Origin: Chloroflexota bacterium
GTDB taxonomy: Bacteria; Chloroflexota; Anaerolineae; Aggregatilineales; Phototrophicaceae
Direction of reading: 5' to 3'
Length of the DNA: 58,450 bases
NCBI GenBank assembly: GCA_028875185.1
Contig: JAPPFH010000054.1
Coordinates: forward strand, 1 to 58,450
The notes beneath the pieces were generated by a model. It saw only the letters and a list, made by a program, of their open reading frames with translations. It was not told where the DNA came from and made no database searches. Both the position numbers and the translations under genes were made by a program. How positions within the stretch are numbered: position 1 is the stretch's first letter; every line of letters begins with the position of its first letter. Below are positions 24,872 through 33,998 of the stretch, piece after piece.

Positions 24872-25504
24872 ATGTCGAACGATCGCCGCGAGCAACTCCG
24901 CGCCATAAGAGACGCCGTCGTCAACCTCACCGAGTCGCCGCTATACGAGTATCGACGGAGCAACGGCTATTTCCCCGTTATCGGGCAAGGCGATCATTAC
25001 GCCGATATCATGTTCATCGGCGAAGCGCCAGGCAAAAACGAAGCCGAAACCGGACGTCCCTTTTGCGGCGCATCCGGGCGCGTCTTGGACGAGCTGCTCG
25101 CATCAATCGAACTAAAGCGCGAAGACGTCTACGTCACCAACATCTTGAAAGATCGGCCGCCCAACAACCGCGATCCACTGAAGAACGAAATCGAGCTCTA
25201 CGCGCCCTTCCTCGAACAACAGCTCGACATCATCCAGCCCAAGGTCATCGCCACCCTCGGCCGCTTCTCGATGGAATTTATCCTCCGACGTTTCGGCGCA
25301 TTCCAGGCGAACAGCAGAATCAGCCAGCTGCATGGTACGATCATCAAGGTGCGCGCGGGCTATGGCAGGGCTTCCGTCGTGCCCCTCTTTCATCCGGCCG
25401 CCGCGCTTTACAACGCAAGCCAGCGTGCAACGCTGGAGCAGGATTTCCAAGTCCTGACGCAGTTTGATGCGCCGGCGCAACCCGGTACAATGAGATTATT
25501 CTAA
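24872..25504 (+). CDS. uracil-DNA glycosylase superfamily protein lacking the Fe-S cysteines
   Basis: This has 210 residues with the family 4 UDG core: FIGEAPGKNEAETGRPFCG (about 48-66), the DVYVTNILKDRPPNNRDP segment, VIATLGRF, and the late motif LFHPAA. Classic family 4 enzymes bind a 4Fe-4S cluster through four cysteines near CxxCPL, VLKCRPP and the C in the SPFLE helix. Here these positions read as L/S, Asp94 and Tyr110, so no cluster can form. The catalytic segments are otherwise kept. It could be an active cluster-free glycosylase or a changed enzyme. Confidence 0.85.
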   Translation: MSNDRREQLRAIRDAVVNLTESPLYEYRRSNGYFPVIGQGDHYADIMFIGEAPGKNEAETGRPFCGASGRVLDELLASIELKREDVYVTNILKDRPPNNRDPLKNEIELYAPFLEQQLDIIQPKVIATLGRFSMEFILRRFGAFQANSRISQLHGTIIKVRAGYGRASVVPLFHPAAALYNASQRATLEQDFQVLTQFDAPAQPGTMRLF

Positions 25505-25529
25505 GTCGATACAAAGGCGGAGAAACACT

Positions 25530-26093
25530 ATGGTCTTGGAAAAGCAATTCGTCAGCGCTGATATGTTTCTCGAATATGTTGAGCAGATTGACGATCGCAT
25601 CGTCGAACTTGTGGAAGGGGTGATCGTCGATATGTCGCGACCCGGAGGAGAACACGGTGAGATTCTGTCACTCATACATGCCAAGATTGCAGTCCATGTC
25701 TACGAGAATGACCTTGGTCGCCTGGTAATTGGCGATACTGGATTCTTGCTAGAGCGCAGAGAAGACGGCAAAGACACCGTGCGTGGTCTTGACCTCGCGT
25801 TCATTAGCAATACTACATCGTCGGAACGTTTATCTACTGGCTGGATCACATTCGCGCCAGATCTAGCGGTGGAGGTTATTTCGCCCGGCAACAAGGCCAG
25901 CGACATCGAGAAGAAAATCGAGCAACTGCTCGAAGCGGGAACGACTCTGATTTGGATCGTGTACCCAGATTTACAGCGTATTGTGGTGCATACGATTGAT
26001 GGCATGTTCAAACTCAAAGAATCGGACTTGCTAACCGGCGGGGACGTTTTGCCTGGCTTTGAAATCCGCGTTGCCGATATTTTTCCAGCTTGA
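25530..26093 (+). CDS. Uma2-family PD-(D/E)xK protein
   Basis: The 187 residues match Uma2/DUF820 proteins, an expanded restriction-endonuclease-like family of filamentous and photosynthetic bacteria and Chloroflexota. The core reads RGLDLAFI, then PDLAVEVISPGNKASDIEKK, with the Asp, Glu and Lys of the nuclease fold in place, and ends with IWIVYPDLQRIVVH. The biological role of the family is unsettled. It follows the UDG gene by 25 bases and has GGCGGAG as a plausible ribosome site. Confidence 0.87.
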   Translation: MVLEKQFVSADMFLEYVEQIDDRIVELVEGVIVDMSRPGGEHGEILSLIHAKIAVHVYENDLGRLVIGDTGFLLERREDGKDTVRGLDLAFISNTTSSERLSTGWITFAPDLAVEVISPGNKASDIEKKIEQLLEAGTTLIWIVYPDLQRIVVHTIDGMFKLKESDLLTGGDVLPGFEIRVADIFPA

Positions 26094-26138
26094 TTCCGGC
26101 GCCGCTTTTGATTCGTCTCGCCACGGCGTGTTTCAAAT

Positions 26139-26786
26139 ATGGATGAAGTCAGCGCCCTCGTTCAGATCCTTTGGAATTACATGCTGGTCGGTCACTCGCT
26201 GCGCCAAGCCGACTGCCTCTTCGTCCTTTGCAGCCACGACATTCGCGTCGCCGATTACGCCATCGACCTGTACAAACGCGGCTTCGCGCCGGTCTTGCTA
26301 TTCTCCGGCGGCGTGCTGCAGTGCAACGCCGCCCTCAACGTGTTTTGGGATACCACCGAAGCCGAAACATTCGCGCGGCGCGCCATGTCAGCCGGCATTT
26401 CATCCGATCAAATTTTGATAGAAAACCGCTCAACGAATACGGGCGAGAACTTCCAGTTCAGCCGCCAGCTGCTGGAAGCGCGGAACCTGGACTTCCAGTC
26501 CTTCATCATGGCGCAGAAGCCCTACATGGAGCGGCGCGTGCTGGCTACAGCGCAAGCGCATTGGGCCGACAAAGACTGCGTCGTCACTTCGCCACCAATA
26601 TCCCGCGCCGATTATCTGAGCGGCCATCTCCCGCGCGACGCTGTGATTCAGCACATCGTCGGCGACTTTCAGCGCATCAAGGTCTACGGCGAGAATGGCT
26701 TCCAGACGCCGCAGGCGATTCCGACGGATGTCTGGGAGGCATTTGAGCGGCTGGTGAACCTGGGATACGACGAGCGGTTGGTCTAA
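26139..26786 (+). CDS. YdcF/ElyC-family DUF218 protein
   Basis: This 215-residue DUF218 domain protein is seen from DCLFVLCSHDIRVADYAIDLYKRG and VLLFSGG near the N-terminus, the ENRSTNTGENFQFS segment in the middle, and the late YMERRVLATAQ helix. Family members act in envelope carbohydrate or vancomycin-related processes, or as nucleotide-binding proteins; a precise role here is unknown. There is no membrane helix, so this is the soluble YdcF-like subtype. It lies 45 bases after the Uma2 gene. Confidence 0.85.
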   Translation: MDEVSALVQILWNYMLVGHSLRQADCLFVLCSHDIRVADYAIDLYKRGFAPVLLFSGGVLQCNAALNVFWDTTEAETFARRAMSAGISSDQILIENRSTNTGENFQFSRQLLEARNLDFQSFIMAQKPYMERRVLATAQAHWADKDCVVTSPPISRADYLSGHLPRDAVIQHIVGDFQRIKVYGENGFQTPQAIPTDVWEAFERLVNLGYDERLV

Positions 26787-26794
26787 CGCAAATG

Positions 26795-28216
26795 TCATCG
26801 CAAGGGATGCGCGTGGCTCGGCGCCGGCACATCATCAGGGATTGGACACTTGTACGGACTCCGCTCAATGACAGCGCGAAACTCGGCTTGCGCGCGCTCC
26901 AGTAGCTGCGGCGAAGCGACCAACTCGGCGGCCGCAAGCGCCATCACTTTCGCCGCGTACATCATTCCCTTGTGGCCAATCGACGTCCGTCCGCTAGCGA
27001 CAACGCCCCAGGAATGCGCCGCCGCCCGGCTGGCCCAGGTCGCCGTCTGCAACATGCTGCAAGGCGCGTACCAGCTCATATCGCCCATATCCGATGAACC
27101 GGGCGAAACGAATCTCTTGTCCCTGCTGGGCAGCACATCGCCTATCAGCGCTTGCTCGGCCCTCTGCGCATCGACGCCGTAGCGATTGACCAGCGTCTTG
27201 ACGTTGGCGTCGCCGAAGCGCTGGTTGATGGCGGCGGCGTAAGCGTGCTCTTCACTTGTGAAGTCGATGCCGCCCAACTCGCGCATGACATCGTATTGCA
27301 GGTCAGCTAGGGTCTCATTGGAAAGTACGCGCGTCGAACCGGACTTGTAGACGACTTCGACTTCGGTATCGGTCATCATCGCCGCGCCTCTCGCGATTCT
27401 TATGACGCGCTGGCTGACGTCTTCAAGCGTGTCCGGTTCGATTGCCCGCACGTAGTAATAGCTTTCGGCGTAATCGGGCACGACATTCGGCGCCAGCCCG
27501 CCGCTGAGAATCGAGTAGTGCAGGCGCACATCATCGGTCACGTGCTCGCGCAGATAATTCACGCCGATGTTCATTAATTCCAGCGCATCCAGAGCCGAGC
27601 GCCCCGAATGGGGATCGGCGGCCGCGTGGGCGGTCTGTCCGTGGAAGCGAAAATAATAACGATTGACGCTTAGCAGGCTGCCCTTCATTGCCGAGTTGAT
27701 ATACCAGGGATGCCAGTTGAAGGTCGCGTCGAGATCGTCAAAGGCGCCGGCGCGCCCCATAAAGACCTTGCCGCTGCCGCCTTCTTCCGCCGGGCAGCCG
27801 TAGTATCGGACTGTGCCCTGATGTCCAGAGGCTTGTAGCCACTCTTTGAAGGCGAGCGCCGCCGCCAGGCAGCCTGTGCCCAGCAAGTTGTGTCCGCAGC
27901 CATGCCCGGGCGCGCCGGCTTTGATTGGCTCCGGATCTTTCTGATCCTTCTGCGACAAGCCGGGCAGGGCGTCGTATTCGCCGGCAAAGGCGATCACCGG
28001 CTTGCCCGATCCCCACTCAGCGGCGAAGGCCGTGCTCAGCCCGCCGATATCCCAGGTGATTTGGAAGCCCTCGGCAGCGAGAAAGTCCGCCTGCAGTTTC
28101 GAAGCTTTGAATTCGAGGAACTGCAATTCTGGATTGTCCCATATCTCATCCGACATGCGCGTGAATCGCGTCTCATGTTCATCGAGCCAATCGGCAATAT
28201 CTTGCTTGTTTCGCAT
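26795..28216 (-). CDS. M20-family amidohydrolase, AbgB-like
   Basis: The 473 residues show the M20D/amidohydrolase pattern: GEYDALPGLSQ, GHGCGHNLLG (metal-binding Cys/His typical of this branch), YGCPAEEGGSGK with the catalytic Glu pair, and HAAADPHSGRSALDAL in the dimerisation domain. It most resembles AbgB, which splits p-aminobenzoyl-glutamate, and related indole-acyl amidases. The substrate is probably an aromatic or acyl amino acid conjugate. It stands alone on the minus strand, converging on the YdcF gene. Confidence 0.88.
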   Translation of the reverse strand: MRNKQDIADWLDEHETRFTRMSDEIWDNPELQFLEFKASKLQADFLAAEGFQITWDIGGLSTAFAAEWGSGKPVIAFAGEYDALPGLSQKDQKDPEPIKAGAPGHGCGHNLLGTGCLAAALAFKEWLQASGHQGTVRYYGCPAEEGGSGKVFMGRAGAFDDLDATFNWHPWYINSAMKGSLLSVNRYYFRFHGQTAHAAADPHSGRSALDALELMNIGVNYLREHVTDDVRLHYSILSGGLAPNVVPDYAESYYYVRAIEPDTLEDVSQRVIRIARGAAMMTDTEVEVVYKSGSTRVLSNETLADLQYDVMRELGGIDFTSEEHAYAAAINQRFGDANVKTLVNRYGVDAQRAEQALIGDVLPSRDKRFVSPGSSDMGDMSWYAPCSMLQTATWASRAAAHSWGVVASGRTSIGHKGMMYAAKVMALAAAELVASPQLLERAQAEFRAVIERSPYKCPIPDDVPAPSHAHPLR

Positions 28217-28332
28217 TTTGACTTCCTCGCCTGCGTGAGTTCCCGCGCCAGATAATAACCCGGCCGGGCGTCAAAGCCTATGCTCGCACGAAACATGCAA
28301 ATGTGTGGGGTCGGCGAACGTCCGAGCAGTGC

Positions 28333-28361
28333 GTACGGGCGAGCCGGCGGCTCGCCCCTAA
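28333..28361. repeat. dispersed palindromic repeat (family A) upstream of the M20 gene
   Basis: Left arm CGGGCGAGCC and right arm GGCTCGCCCC with a short centre. It sits in the 244-bp gap between the two minus-strand genes. A looser relative may follow at about 28389-28432, which contains GCAGACACAGC. Confidence 0.6.
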
Positions 28362-28460
28362 AGGCATCATAATTGAATGGAAATCGTAGAGGCGAGGTCG
28401 CGCAGACACAGCCCGGCGGCGGTGACTCGCCATTCAATGCCGCAAATCCGGGAAAAAGAC

Positions 28461-29396
28461 CTACACGCTAACGGTGGCGATCACCTGCTGATTCGGATCC
28501 GCCGTATGCTCCGCCGGCAGCAGATCGGCCGATGCCTCGGGCAATGCCAGCGTCAGGGTGCGGAATCCCAAGCGGTGCCCCATATCGCGGATCGCCACCA
28601 GCAGTTGCGTGCTTAAATGTCTGGGAGACCAACAATACACATCGGCGCTGCGATCGTTATACAGCTGCTGATGGAAACAGACCAGCGCTTCATGCCCCGA
28701 CGCGTTTATGTAGTGCCGATGTTTGGCGCGTTCGATGATTTGGGGAATGCCGCTCCAATGTTCAATCCACTCGCTCTCCCAAAGCGCGCGCGGGCTTGAC
28801 CAGCGCCCAACCGCCAGCGCCCAATCGTCGATCAGGCTGGCGTCGGTCTTGTCAAATTCTTGGCTCTTGTAAAAGCTCTGGCCAATCTGCGCATTGATCG
28901 AATAACGCGTCAGGCGAAAGGTTTCGCTCGCGCCGAAGTACTTGCGATAGTAGGTTGCCAATTCCGTATCGTATTCCGGGTGCGCGATCGAAAGTTTACC
29001 GGCGCCGCGGGCATCGCCGAGAATGGCGTCCGCCAACCTGTGGTGGTCTTCATCGGCGCAGCGCTCGTCGACCAAAATCTCAGCCAAATGGAGATGGGCG
29101 CCCATTGGCGTCAATTCGCGATTGAGAAAGCCTTCGGCGTAAGCCAAAATTTGTCCGCCATCGTCCAGCACATATCCCAAGCCCTTGCTGCTGAGCACAT
29201 GACTTAGCCAAATCGCGCCAGTCTCGAGGGACATCCAGGCGCCTCCATGCAGCCAGCGCTCGTATATCGTCAGCGCATCGTAGGGCAGGTCTTCCACTTG
29301 GCCGCGCTCGCCCAGCCGCTGCCAAACCGGCACACGCCCGCTGAATAGCGCTACAATCTGCCCTGTGTCATCCAGTGTCGCTTGACGTACCCGCAT
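28461..29396 (-). CDS. GNAT-family acetyltransferase
   Basis: About 311 residues from the ATG at 29396 (MRVRQATLDDTGQIVALF), a typical GNAT N-terminus. A second GNAT-like signature is LGYVLDDGGQILAYAEGFL with LHLAEILVDERC. The C-terminal half carries a further alpha/beta domain, so this may be a double-GNAT protein. Substrate unknown. Its upstream region contains TATACT on the minus strand near 29443, shared with the divergently transcribed coaX gene. Confidence 0.75.
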   Translation of the reverse strand: MRVRQATLDDTGQIVALFSGRVPVWQRLGERGQVEDLPYDALTIYERWLHGGAWMSLETGAIWLSHVLSSKGLGYVLDDGGQILAYAEGFLNRELTPMGAHLHLAEILVDERCADEDHHRLADAILGDARGAGKLSIAHPEYDTELATYYRKYFGASETFRLTRYSINAQIGQSFYKSQEFDKTDASLIDDWALAVGRWSSPRALWESEWIEHWSGIPQIIERAKHRHYINASGHEALVCFHQQLYNDRSADVYCWSPRHLSTQLLVAIRDMGHRLGFRTLTLALPEASADLLPAEHTADPNQQVIATVSV

Positions 29397-29563
29397 GAGA
29401 GGATCTCTAGCGCTCTGCTTGCGCCCGCTTGCTTCAAATTCTAGTATAGTATAGCGCATGGCGGAGTGGGGCGCGTGGCGGCGTCGGCGCAACCTGGCCG
29501 AGCTGCCGGCGGGCTCCGCCCCGGCCTTGTGCGATGCGGCACGGCGAATCCACGGAGAAGAGC

Positions 29564-30337
29564 ATGCTCCTGGCATTTGACATTGGCAATACGAATGTCC
29601 ACCTTGGCTTATGGGATGGCGGGGCTTGGCGTCTCTCATGGCGGGCGCGCACCGTCGCCGACAAGATGATGGATGAATACGCTGTTCTCGTGCGCAACTT
29701 CCTGGCTACCGCCGCGGTCAATCATGATGCGATCACCGGCGCATGCCTTAGCAGCGTCGTGCCCGCGCTGACGCCGACCTTTCAGGAGTTGTCGCGGCGC
29801 TACCTGAACCTGGCGCCGCTGACGGTCAACAGCGAGTCGGACCTGGGCATCGCCATCTCGATTGATATGCCAGAGCAAGCCGGCGCCGATCGCCTTTGCA
29901 ACGCCGTCGCCTTGTCGCGGATCTATGGCGCTCCCGCCGTCTGCGTTGACTTTGGCACGTCGACTAACTTTGATGTATTGTCTGCGGCAAACGAATACAT
30001 CGGCGGTGTGCTCGCGCCGGGCGTTCATCTAGCGCACGACGCCCTGGTCAGCCGCGCCGCCCAATTGCACAAGGTTGACCTGCAGCCGCCGCCCCAAGCG
30101 ATCGGCCGCAACACGGTTCATGCGATGCAATCCGGCATCTTCTGGGGATACGCCGGCATGATCGAAGCGCTGCTGCGGCGCATTCTGGCGCAGCTTGACG
30201 CGCCAGCGCCGAGAGTTATCGCCACCGGAGGCTTGGCGCCGGTCTTCGCCGCGCACATTGCGTTGATCGACGAAGTCGCGCCCGAGCTCACGCTGGACGG
30301 GCTGCGGCTGATATATGAGCTAAACTGCGGGAAGTAA
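29564..30337 (+). CDS. coaX: type III pantothenate kinase
   Basis: About 257 residues from the ATG at 29564, with GGAGAAG upstream. The ASKHA ATPase fold shows DIGNTNVHLG at the N-terminus, VNSESDLGI, PEQAGADRLCNAVA, VDFGTSTNFDVL and GGVLAPGVHLA, all diagnostic of CoaX. It phosphorylates pantothenate in the first step of coenzyme A synthesis and is not feedback-inhibited by CoA. In the second phosphate loop, Asn replaces the usual Thr after DFGTSTN. It converges on a tRNA-Asn gene. Confidence 0.93.
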   Translation: MLLAFDIGNTNVHLGLWDGGAWRLSWRARTVADKMMDEYAVLVRNFLATAAVNHDAITGACLSSVVPALTPTFQELSRRYLNLAPLTVNSESDLGIAISIDMPEQAGADRLCNAVALSRIYGAPAVCVDFGTSTNFDVLSAANEYIGGVLAPGVHLAHDALVSRAAQLHKVDLQPPPQAIGRNTVHAMQSGIFWGYAGMIEALLRRILAQLDAPAPRVIATGGLAPVFAAHIALIDEVAPELTLDGLRLIYELNCGK

Positions 30338-30358
30338 AAATGCCCCGGCTTGGGGCAT
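30335..30358 (-). terminator. rho-independent terminator of tRNA-Asn
   Basis: On the minus strand, a perfect 7-bp stem (ATGCCCC with GGGGCAT) and a five-base loop are followed by TTTTT at 30340-30336. It lies nine bases beyond the 3' end of tRNA-Asn, immediately after the coaX stop. Confidence 0.8.
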
Positions 30359-30366
30359 CTCACAGG

Positions 30367-30439
30367 CTCCGTAGCTTGGACTTGAACCAAGAACCTAGCG
30401 GTTAACAGCCGCCCGCTCTGCCAATTGAGCTACTACGGA
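30367..30439 (-). tRNA. tRNA-Asn (anticodon GTT)
   Basis: The minus strand folds into a standard cloverleaf of 73 nt. The 7-bp acceptor stem is TCCGTAG with CTACGGA, the D-loop includes AGCTCAATTGGCAGAGC, the anticodon loop reads CTGTTAAC with anticodon GTT, and the T arm contains GGTTCAAGTCC. CCA is not encoded. A consensus promoter lies upstream and a terminator downstream. Confidence 0.95.
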
Positions 30440-30452
30440 ATACAGTCTTGGT

Positions 30453-30481
30453 ATAGTATCAGCGTCATAAATGACTGTCAA
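30453..30481 (-). promoter_or_regulatory. sigma70 promoter of tRNA-Asn
   Basis: On the minus strand, TTGACA (30481-30476) and TACTAT (30458-30453) are separated by exactly 17 bases. Transcription would begin a few bases before the tRNA 5' end at 30439. Confidence 0.8.
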
Positions 30482-30541
30482 GAACATCTTGCCGCGCTTA
30501 CGTGTTTTCCTTTGCTCGCGAGGCGGGGAAATGGAGCGAAC

Positions 30542-31684
30542 TTGCTACAGATAAGATCCCTGGTTGACCGCCGCGAATTTGAAGATTTCTTCCGCTTCCC
30601 CTGGCGGCATTACGCTGGCGACGCCAACTGGGCGCCTCCGCTGCTTTCGATACGGCGGCAACTGCTGGACAAGACCAGGCATCCGGCTTGGAAGTACATG
30701 GAGGGCGAGTATTTCGCCGCCTGGCAATCGAGGCAAATGGTCGGCACGATCGCCGCTTTTATCAACCATGAGCATAACCGTTATCATGACGAGAATATCG
30801 GCTTTTTCGGCCTGTTTGAATCAGTCGACGACCCGGCAATCGCTCAAGGCTTGTTGGACGCCGCCGCCAATTGGGTCCGCTCGCGCGGTGCTGAGGCCAT
30901 ACGCGGTCCCGCAAACTTAACAACCAATGAAGAATGCGGCTTGCTTGTCGACAACTTCAGCCAGCCCGTAATTATGATGTCCTACAACCCGCCGTATTAT
31001 GCCGCCTTGGTGGAGGGCGCCGGTTTCGAGAAGGCGATGGATGTTCACTGCATCTACCAAGACCGCGAGACGATCGAAGCCACCGATTCTCTAGCGCGGC
31101 TGGAGCGGTTGGTCAAGCGCGCCTCCGAGCGTAGCGGCATTATCGTGCGCCGCATGAAGGCCCGCGACAAGAAAGCCGAATTCGCGCGCTTCCGCGAAAT
31201 CTACAACGCCGCCTGGGAAAAGAACTGGGGCTTCATCCCGATGAACGATGAAGAGCTTGAGGCGCTGGTCAAAGATCTCGGCATGTTGGTCGAGGCGGAC
31301 TTGGCGTTTTTTGCCGAGATCGCCGATGAACCGGTCGGATTTGCGCTTACGATTCCTAATTTCAATGAGGCGCTGGCGCGCGCCTATCCCCGTCCGGGCG
31401 TGCCCGAAGTGTGGACCATGGCGCAGGTCGCCTGGCATTGGAAGATTCGCCGAACGATCCGAGGCGTGCGCATGCCTTTGATGGGCGTCAAGGCGGAGCA
31501 TCGCAACAAAGGCGTTGAGTTGGCGATGCTGCTGGAGGTCATGAAAGCGCTGCTGCCTTCGCGTTATGAATACCTCGATTCAGGCTGGATCCTTGAGACA
31601 AATCCGCTCATCAAGATCAGCCTCAGTCTTGGCGGCCAGATCTACAAGACTCATCGCTTTTATCAGAAGTCCCTGGCGGTTTAG
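30542..31684 (+). CDS. GNAT-like N-acyltransferase of the roughly 380-residue type
   Basis: The reading frame opens back to 30425 inside the tRNA, which cannot be the true start. The TTG at 30542 has GGAG about eight bases upstream and gives a normal family N-terminus (REFEDFFRFPWRHYAGDANWAPPL). The family carries an N-terminal domain and a C-terminal GNAT-like fold (VGFALTIPNFNEAL, then VKAEHRNKGVELAMLLEVM, an acetyl-CoA loop). Substrate unknown. It converges on the solute-binding protein gene, overlapping its stop by four bases. Confidence 0.78.
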   Translation: MLQIRSLVDRREFEDFFRFPWRHYAGDANWAPPLLSIRRQLLDKTRHPAWKYMEGEYFAAWQSRQMVGTIAAFINHEHNRYHDENIGFFGLFESVDDPAIAQGLLDAAANWVRSRGAEAIRGPANLTTNEECGLLVDNFSQPVIMMSYNPPYYAALVEGAGFEKAMDVHCIYQDRETIEATDSLARLERLVKRASERSGIIVRRMKARDKKAEFARFREIYNAAWEKNWGFIPMNDEELEALVKDLGMLVEADLAFFAEIADEPVGFALTIPNFNEALARAYPRPGVPEVWTMAQVAWHWKIRRTIRGVRMPLMGVKAEHRNKGVELAMLLEVMKALLPSRYEYLDSGWILETNPLIKISLSLGGQIYKTHRFYQKSLAV

Positions 31685-32976
31685 CGCTCGGCGAGTTGGT
31701 TGAGCACCTGTCTGGTCGCCTGCGCGGCGGTGGCGTCGCCATGCAAGACATCTATTAGCGCCTCCTGCATCAGACGCGGCGCCGTGCCGCCCTCGTTTTC
31801 CGGCAGCGGAAGTGTGGCGTCATCCAGCAATTCGACAAAAAACTGACGATCTACCGTTGGTGGCAGGCTGTCATCCAAAAGCGCTGGCTGCGTCGGCAAA
31901 TGATAAAGCGCGCGGGCGATATCGGCGTGGAAATCGGGCTCCATCATCCACTCGAGATACCGTGCCGCAAGCGCTTGGCGGCTCATATCCGGCGTGACGA
32001 GCACCCAAAGCCAGCCGTCCCGAATTGAACGGCCCGCCCCGCTTAAAGTGGGCGCCTTAGCCGCAGTCAATGTCGCATCCTGCTGATCTATCATGGCGAG
32101 ATAGTCGCTTGCGCTGAAAATCGCGAGCCGCGGACGATCGCTCTGGCTAATGAACTCGGATTGATAAGCGGCCGGCGATTGAAAAGTTAGCACCTCCGGC
32201 GCCACCAGTCCCAAGTTTACCAGGACTTCATAGAATTTTAGCACGGCGCCCAAAGCCTCTTCGTCGACGCTCATCACGCCGTCGCTCGGGGTTCTTCCGC
32301 CAGCGGAAAGGTACTGCATGTAAAATGTCTGATTCAACCCGTTTGTGCGCGCCGCCGGAAATAGGAAGGTCGCCCTATTGTTGATTACGTCGTCAAATGT
32401 CAGGCGATAGCCCGAAGTCTCCAAAGGCTGCGATTGAATTGCCAGCAATACATCAAAGAGATAAGGCAAGCCGTAGAGCGCGCTGCCATCTTCCAGCGAG
32501 ATTTGTCCGAAATCGAGCCCATCGTCAAGGTCGTTAATCAGCGATGTTGAAAACATAGTCTCCATGGATTGCAGATACTGCCGCGCCTGCGCCGGCGTAA
32601 AATCGCGGCGACGAATCAAGGTGACATCGGGCAGGGCGGCCGGCGCGACATCTTTGCCGGCGCGAATGGTGGACAGAATGCCGCCGACTTTGCCGACATC
32701 TTTGATGCGGAATACGATGGCGATCGCGTTGCTGCTGGTAAAGGCGGCTGTATGCTCGCTGAGCAACTGAAAAGCGTCGCCGGATTCATCCGAAATCAGC
32801 GGCGCGGGCAGCCATACCTGCAGCGGAGGCAGCGCCTCATCCGCGTCAACCCGGTCGTCTTGCGCGCCTATAATTGATGTCGCAATAAAACAAATGACAA
32901 TCAGTACTGCCGAGCGCAGCCTGGGCGCCAACTGGCTCCAATATGCTTCGCTTGAGTATCCCCGCATCGCCTTCAT
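31681..32976 (-). CDS. extracellular solute-binding protein, ABC sugar type
   Basis: This 431-residue protein begins with a basic N-terminus and a hydrophobic signal segment (AVLIVICFIATSIIG). The mature part looks like a family 1 solute-binding protein: DVTLIRRRDF, GLPYLFDVLLAIQS, and a late SIRDGWLWVLVTPD motif. No permease or ATPase gene is next to it, so it would depend on transporters elsewhere. No clear lipobox Cys is seen. Confidence 0.75.
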   Translation of the reverse strand: MKAMRGYSSEAYWSQLAPRLRSAVLIVICFIATSIIGAQDDRVDADEALPPLQVWLPAPLISDESGDAFQLLSEHTAAFTSSNAIAIVFRIKDVGKVGGILSTIRAGKDVAPAALPDVTLIRRRDFTPAQARQYLQSMETMFSTSLINDLDDGLDFGQISLEDGSALYGLPYLFDVLLAIQSQPLETSGYRLTFDDVINNRATFLFPAARTNGLNQTFYMQYLSAGGRTPSDGVMSVDEEALGAVLKFYEVLVNLGLVAPEVLTFQSPAAYQSEFISQSDRPRLAIFSASDYLAMIDQQDATLTAAKAPTLSGAGRSIRDGWLWVLVTPDMSRQALAARYLEWMMEPDFHADIARALYHLPTQPALLDDSLPPTVDRQFFVELLDDATLPLPENEGGTAPRLMQEALIDVLHGDATAAQATRQVLNQLAER

Positions 32977-33096
32977 TCTACCTCAATCATGATATGCAAT
33001 CGGGTTGTCTTGCGCGTCCTTCCGCCGTCGAGGTTAACGGCGCCGGGTTAAACTGATCGAAAGTCCGAATCGGCGCAGTTTTGCTAACCGAAACTA

Positions 33097-33621
33097 TCAA
33101 CTGAATGCGTCGATGACAGCGGGCACATCCCGCGCGATCGCGATCATGCCGTGATAACCGTCGCCGAGGAAAGGGCTGCCCTCCATAATCGCGATTATTT
33201 CCGCCCACATGGGTCCGTAGCAAACGAAGGGACAGCGCGGGACGCCGCCAATGCGCATCAATTCCCAGGTTTCCGCGATCTCGTGCAGCGTGCCGATCCC
33301 GCCCGGCATAGCCAAATAGCCATCGGCATTCTCCACCATGTGCAGCAGTCGGTCGCGCAAGTCGGCGTAATTGACAATCTCGTCCAAATAGCCGTTGGGC
33401 TGAACATCAAATTGCGCGCCGATCTGATCGGTGGTCACGCCGATGACGCGGCCGCCAGCCATCTTGGCGCCCTTGCTGACAGCTTCCATGACGCCGAAGT
33501 AGCCGCCGCTCATGACGGTGTAGCCCGATTGCGCCAGCGCCGCGCCAATCCGCAGCGCGTCCTGGTAAACGGCGTGATCGGCGCCGACCTGAGAACTGCC
33601 GTAAACGGTGATGGTCTTCAT
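33097..33621 (-). CDS. LOG-family protein (TIGR00730)
   Basis: The 174 residues show YGSSQVGAD at the N-terminus, SGGYFGVMEAVSKGA, and the hallmark PGGIGTLHEIAETW (PGGxGTxxE), followed by CYGPMW. LOG proteins cleave the ribose 5-phosphate bond of cytokinin nucleotides or act as nucleotide 5'-monophosphate phosphoribohydrolases. Members were once mis-called lysine decarboxylases. It is a single gene on the minus strand. Confidence 0.88.
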   Translation of the reverse strand: MKTITVYGSSQVGADHAVYQDALRIGAALAQSGYTVMSGGYFGVMEAVSKGAKMAGGRVIGVTTDQIGAQFDVQPNGYLDEIVNYADLRDRLLHMVENADGYLAMPGGIGTLHEIAETWELMRIGGVPRCPFVCYGPMWAEIIAIMEGSPFLGDGYHGMIAIARDVPAVIDAFS

Positions 33622-33998
33622 ATCCGTCGCCGCTCTCGACTTTGAATCTTGTCCGCGAGTATATCAGACTTGTGGCAGGTCTTGAACGCGGGCTTTAAAA
33701 CGGCGCCGCTGGCGAAAGCGTTGCCGCGCGCTCACACTTGGCATACCCTAATGAATGGTCTGAAGGCAGTACAGCTTTTCAGCGAGCAAATATCGTCATG
33801 AATTCCGCATTTCTTGGGGCTATTCGGACGACTCACAGAATCGTCCCGCCAGTTTTCGCCAGAATGATGCCTTGAAAATCTAACCTAGGCAATTATGTAC
33901 GATTAGACCAATCCTGTCCTCAGAATGAATGGGGGGAACTGAACGGCGGTTTCCGCGTTATAATTGGTAGAGGAACGATTGGCATACGAGGAGATGAC
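33622..33998. other. 377-bp gap with promoter for the secreted protein gene
   Basis: No gene is seen. The right end holds a perfect TATAAT at 33959-33964 with only a weak -35 region, and GAGGAG at 33988-33993 before the ATG at 33999. The left part is featureless apart from the leader of the LOG gene. Confidence 0.55.
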
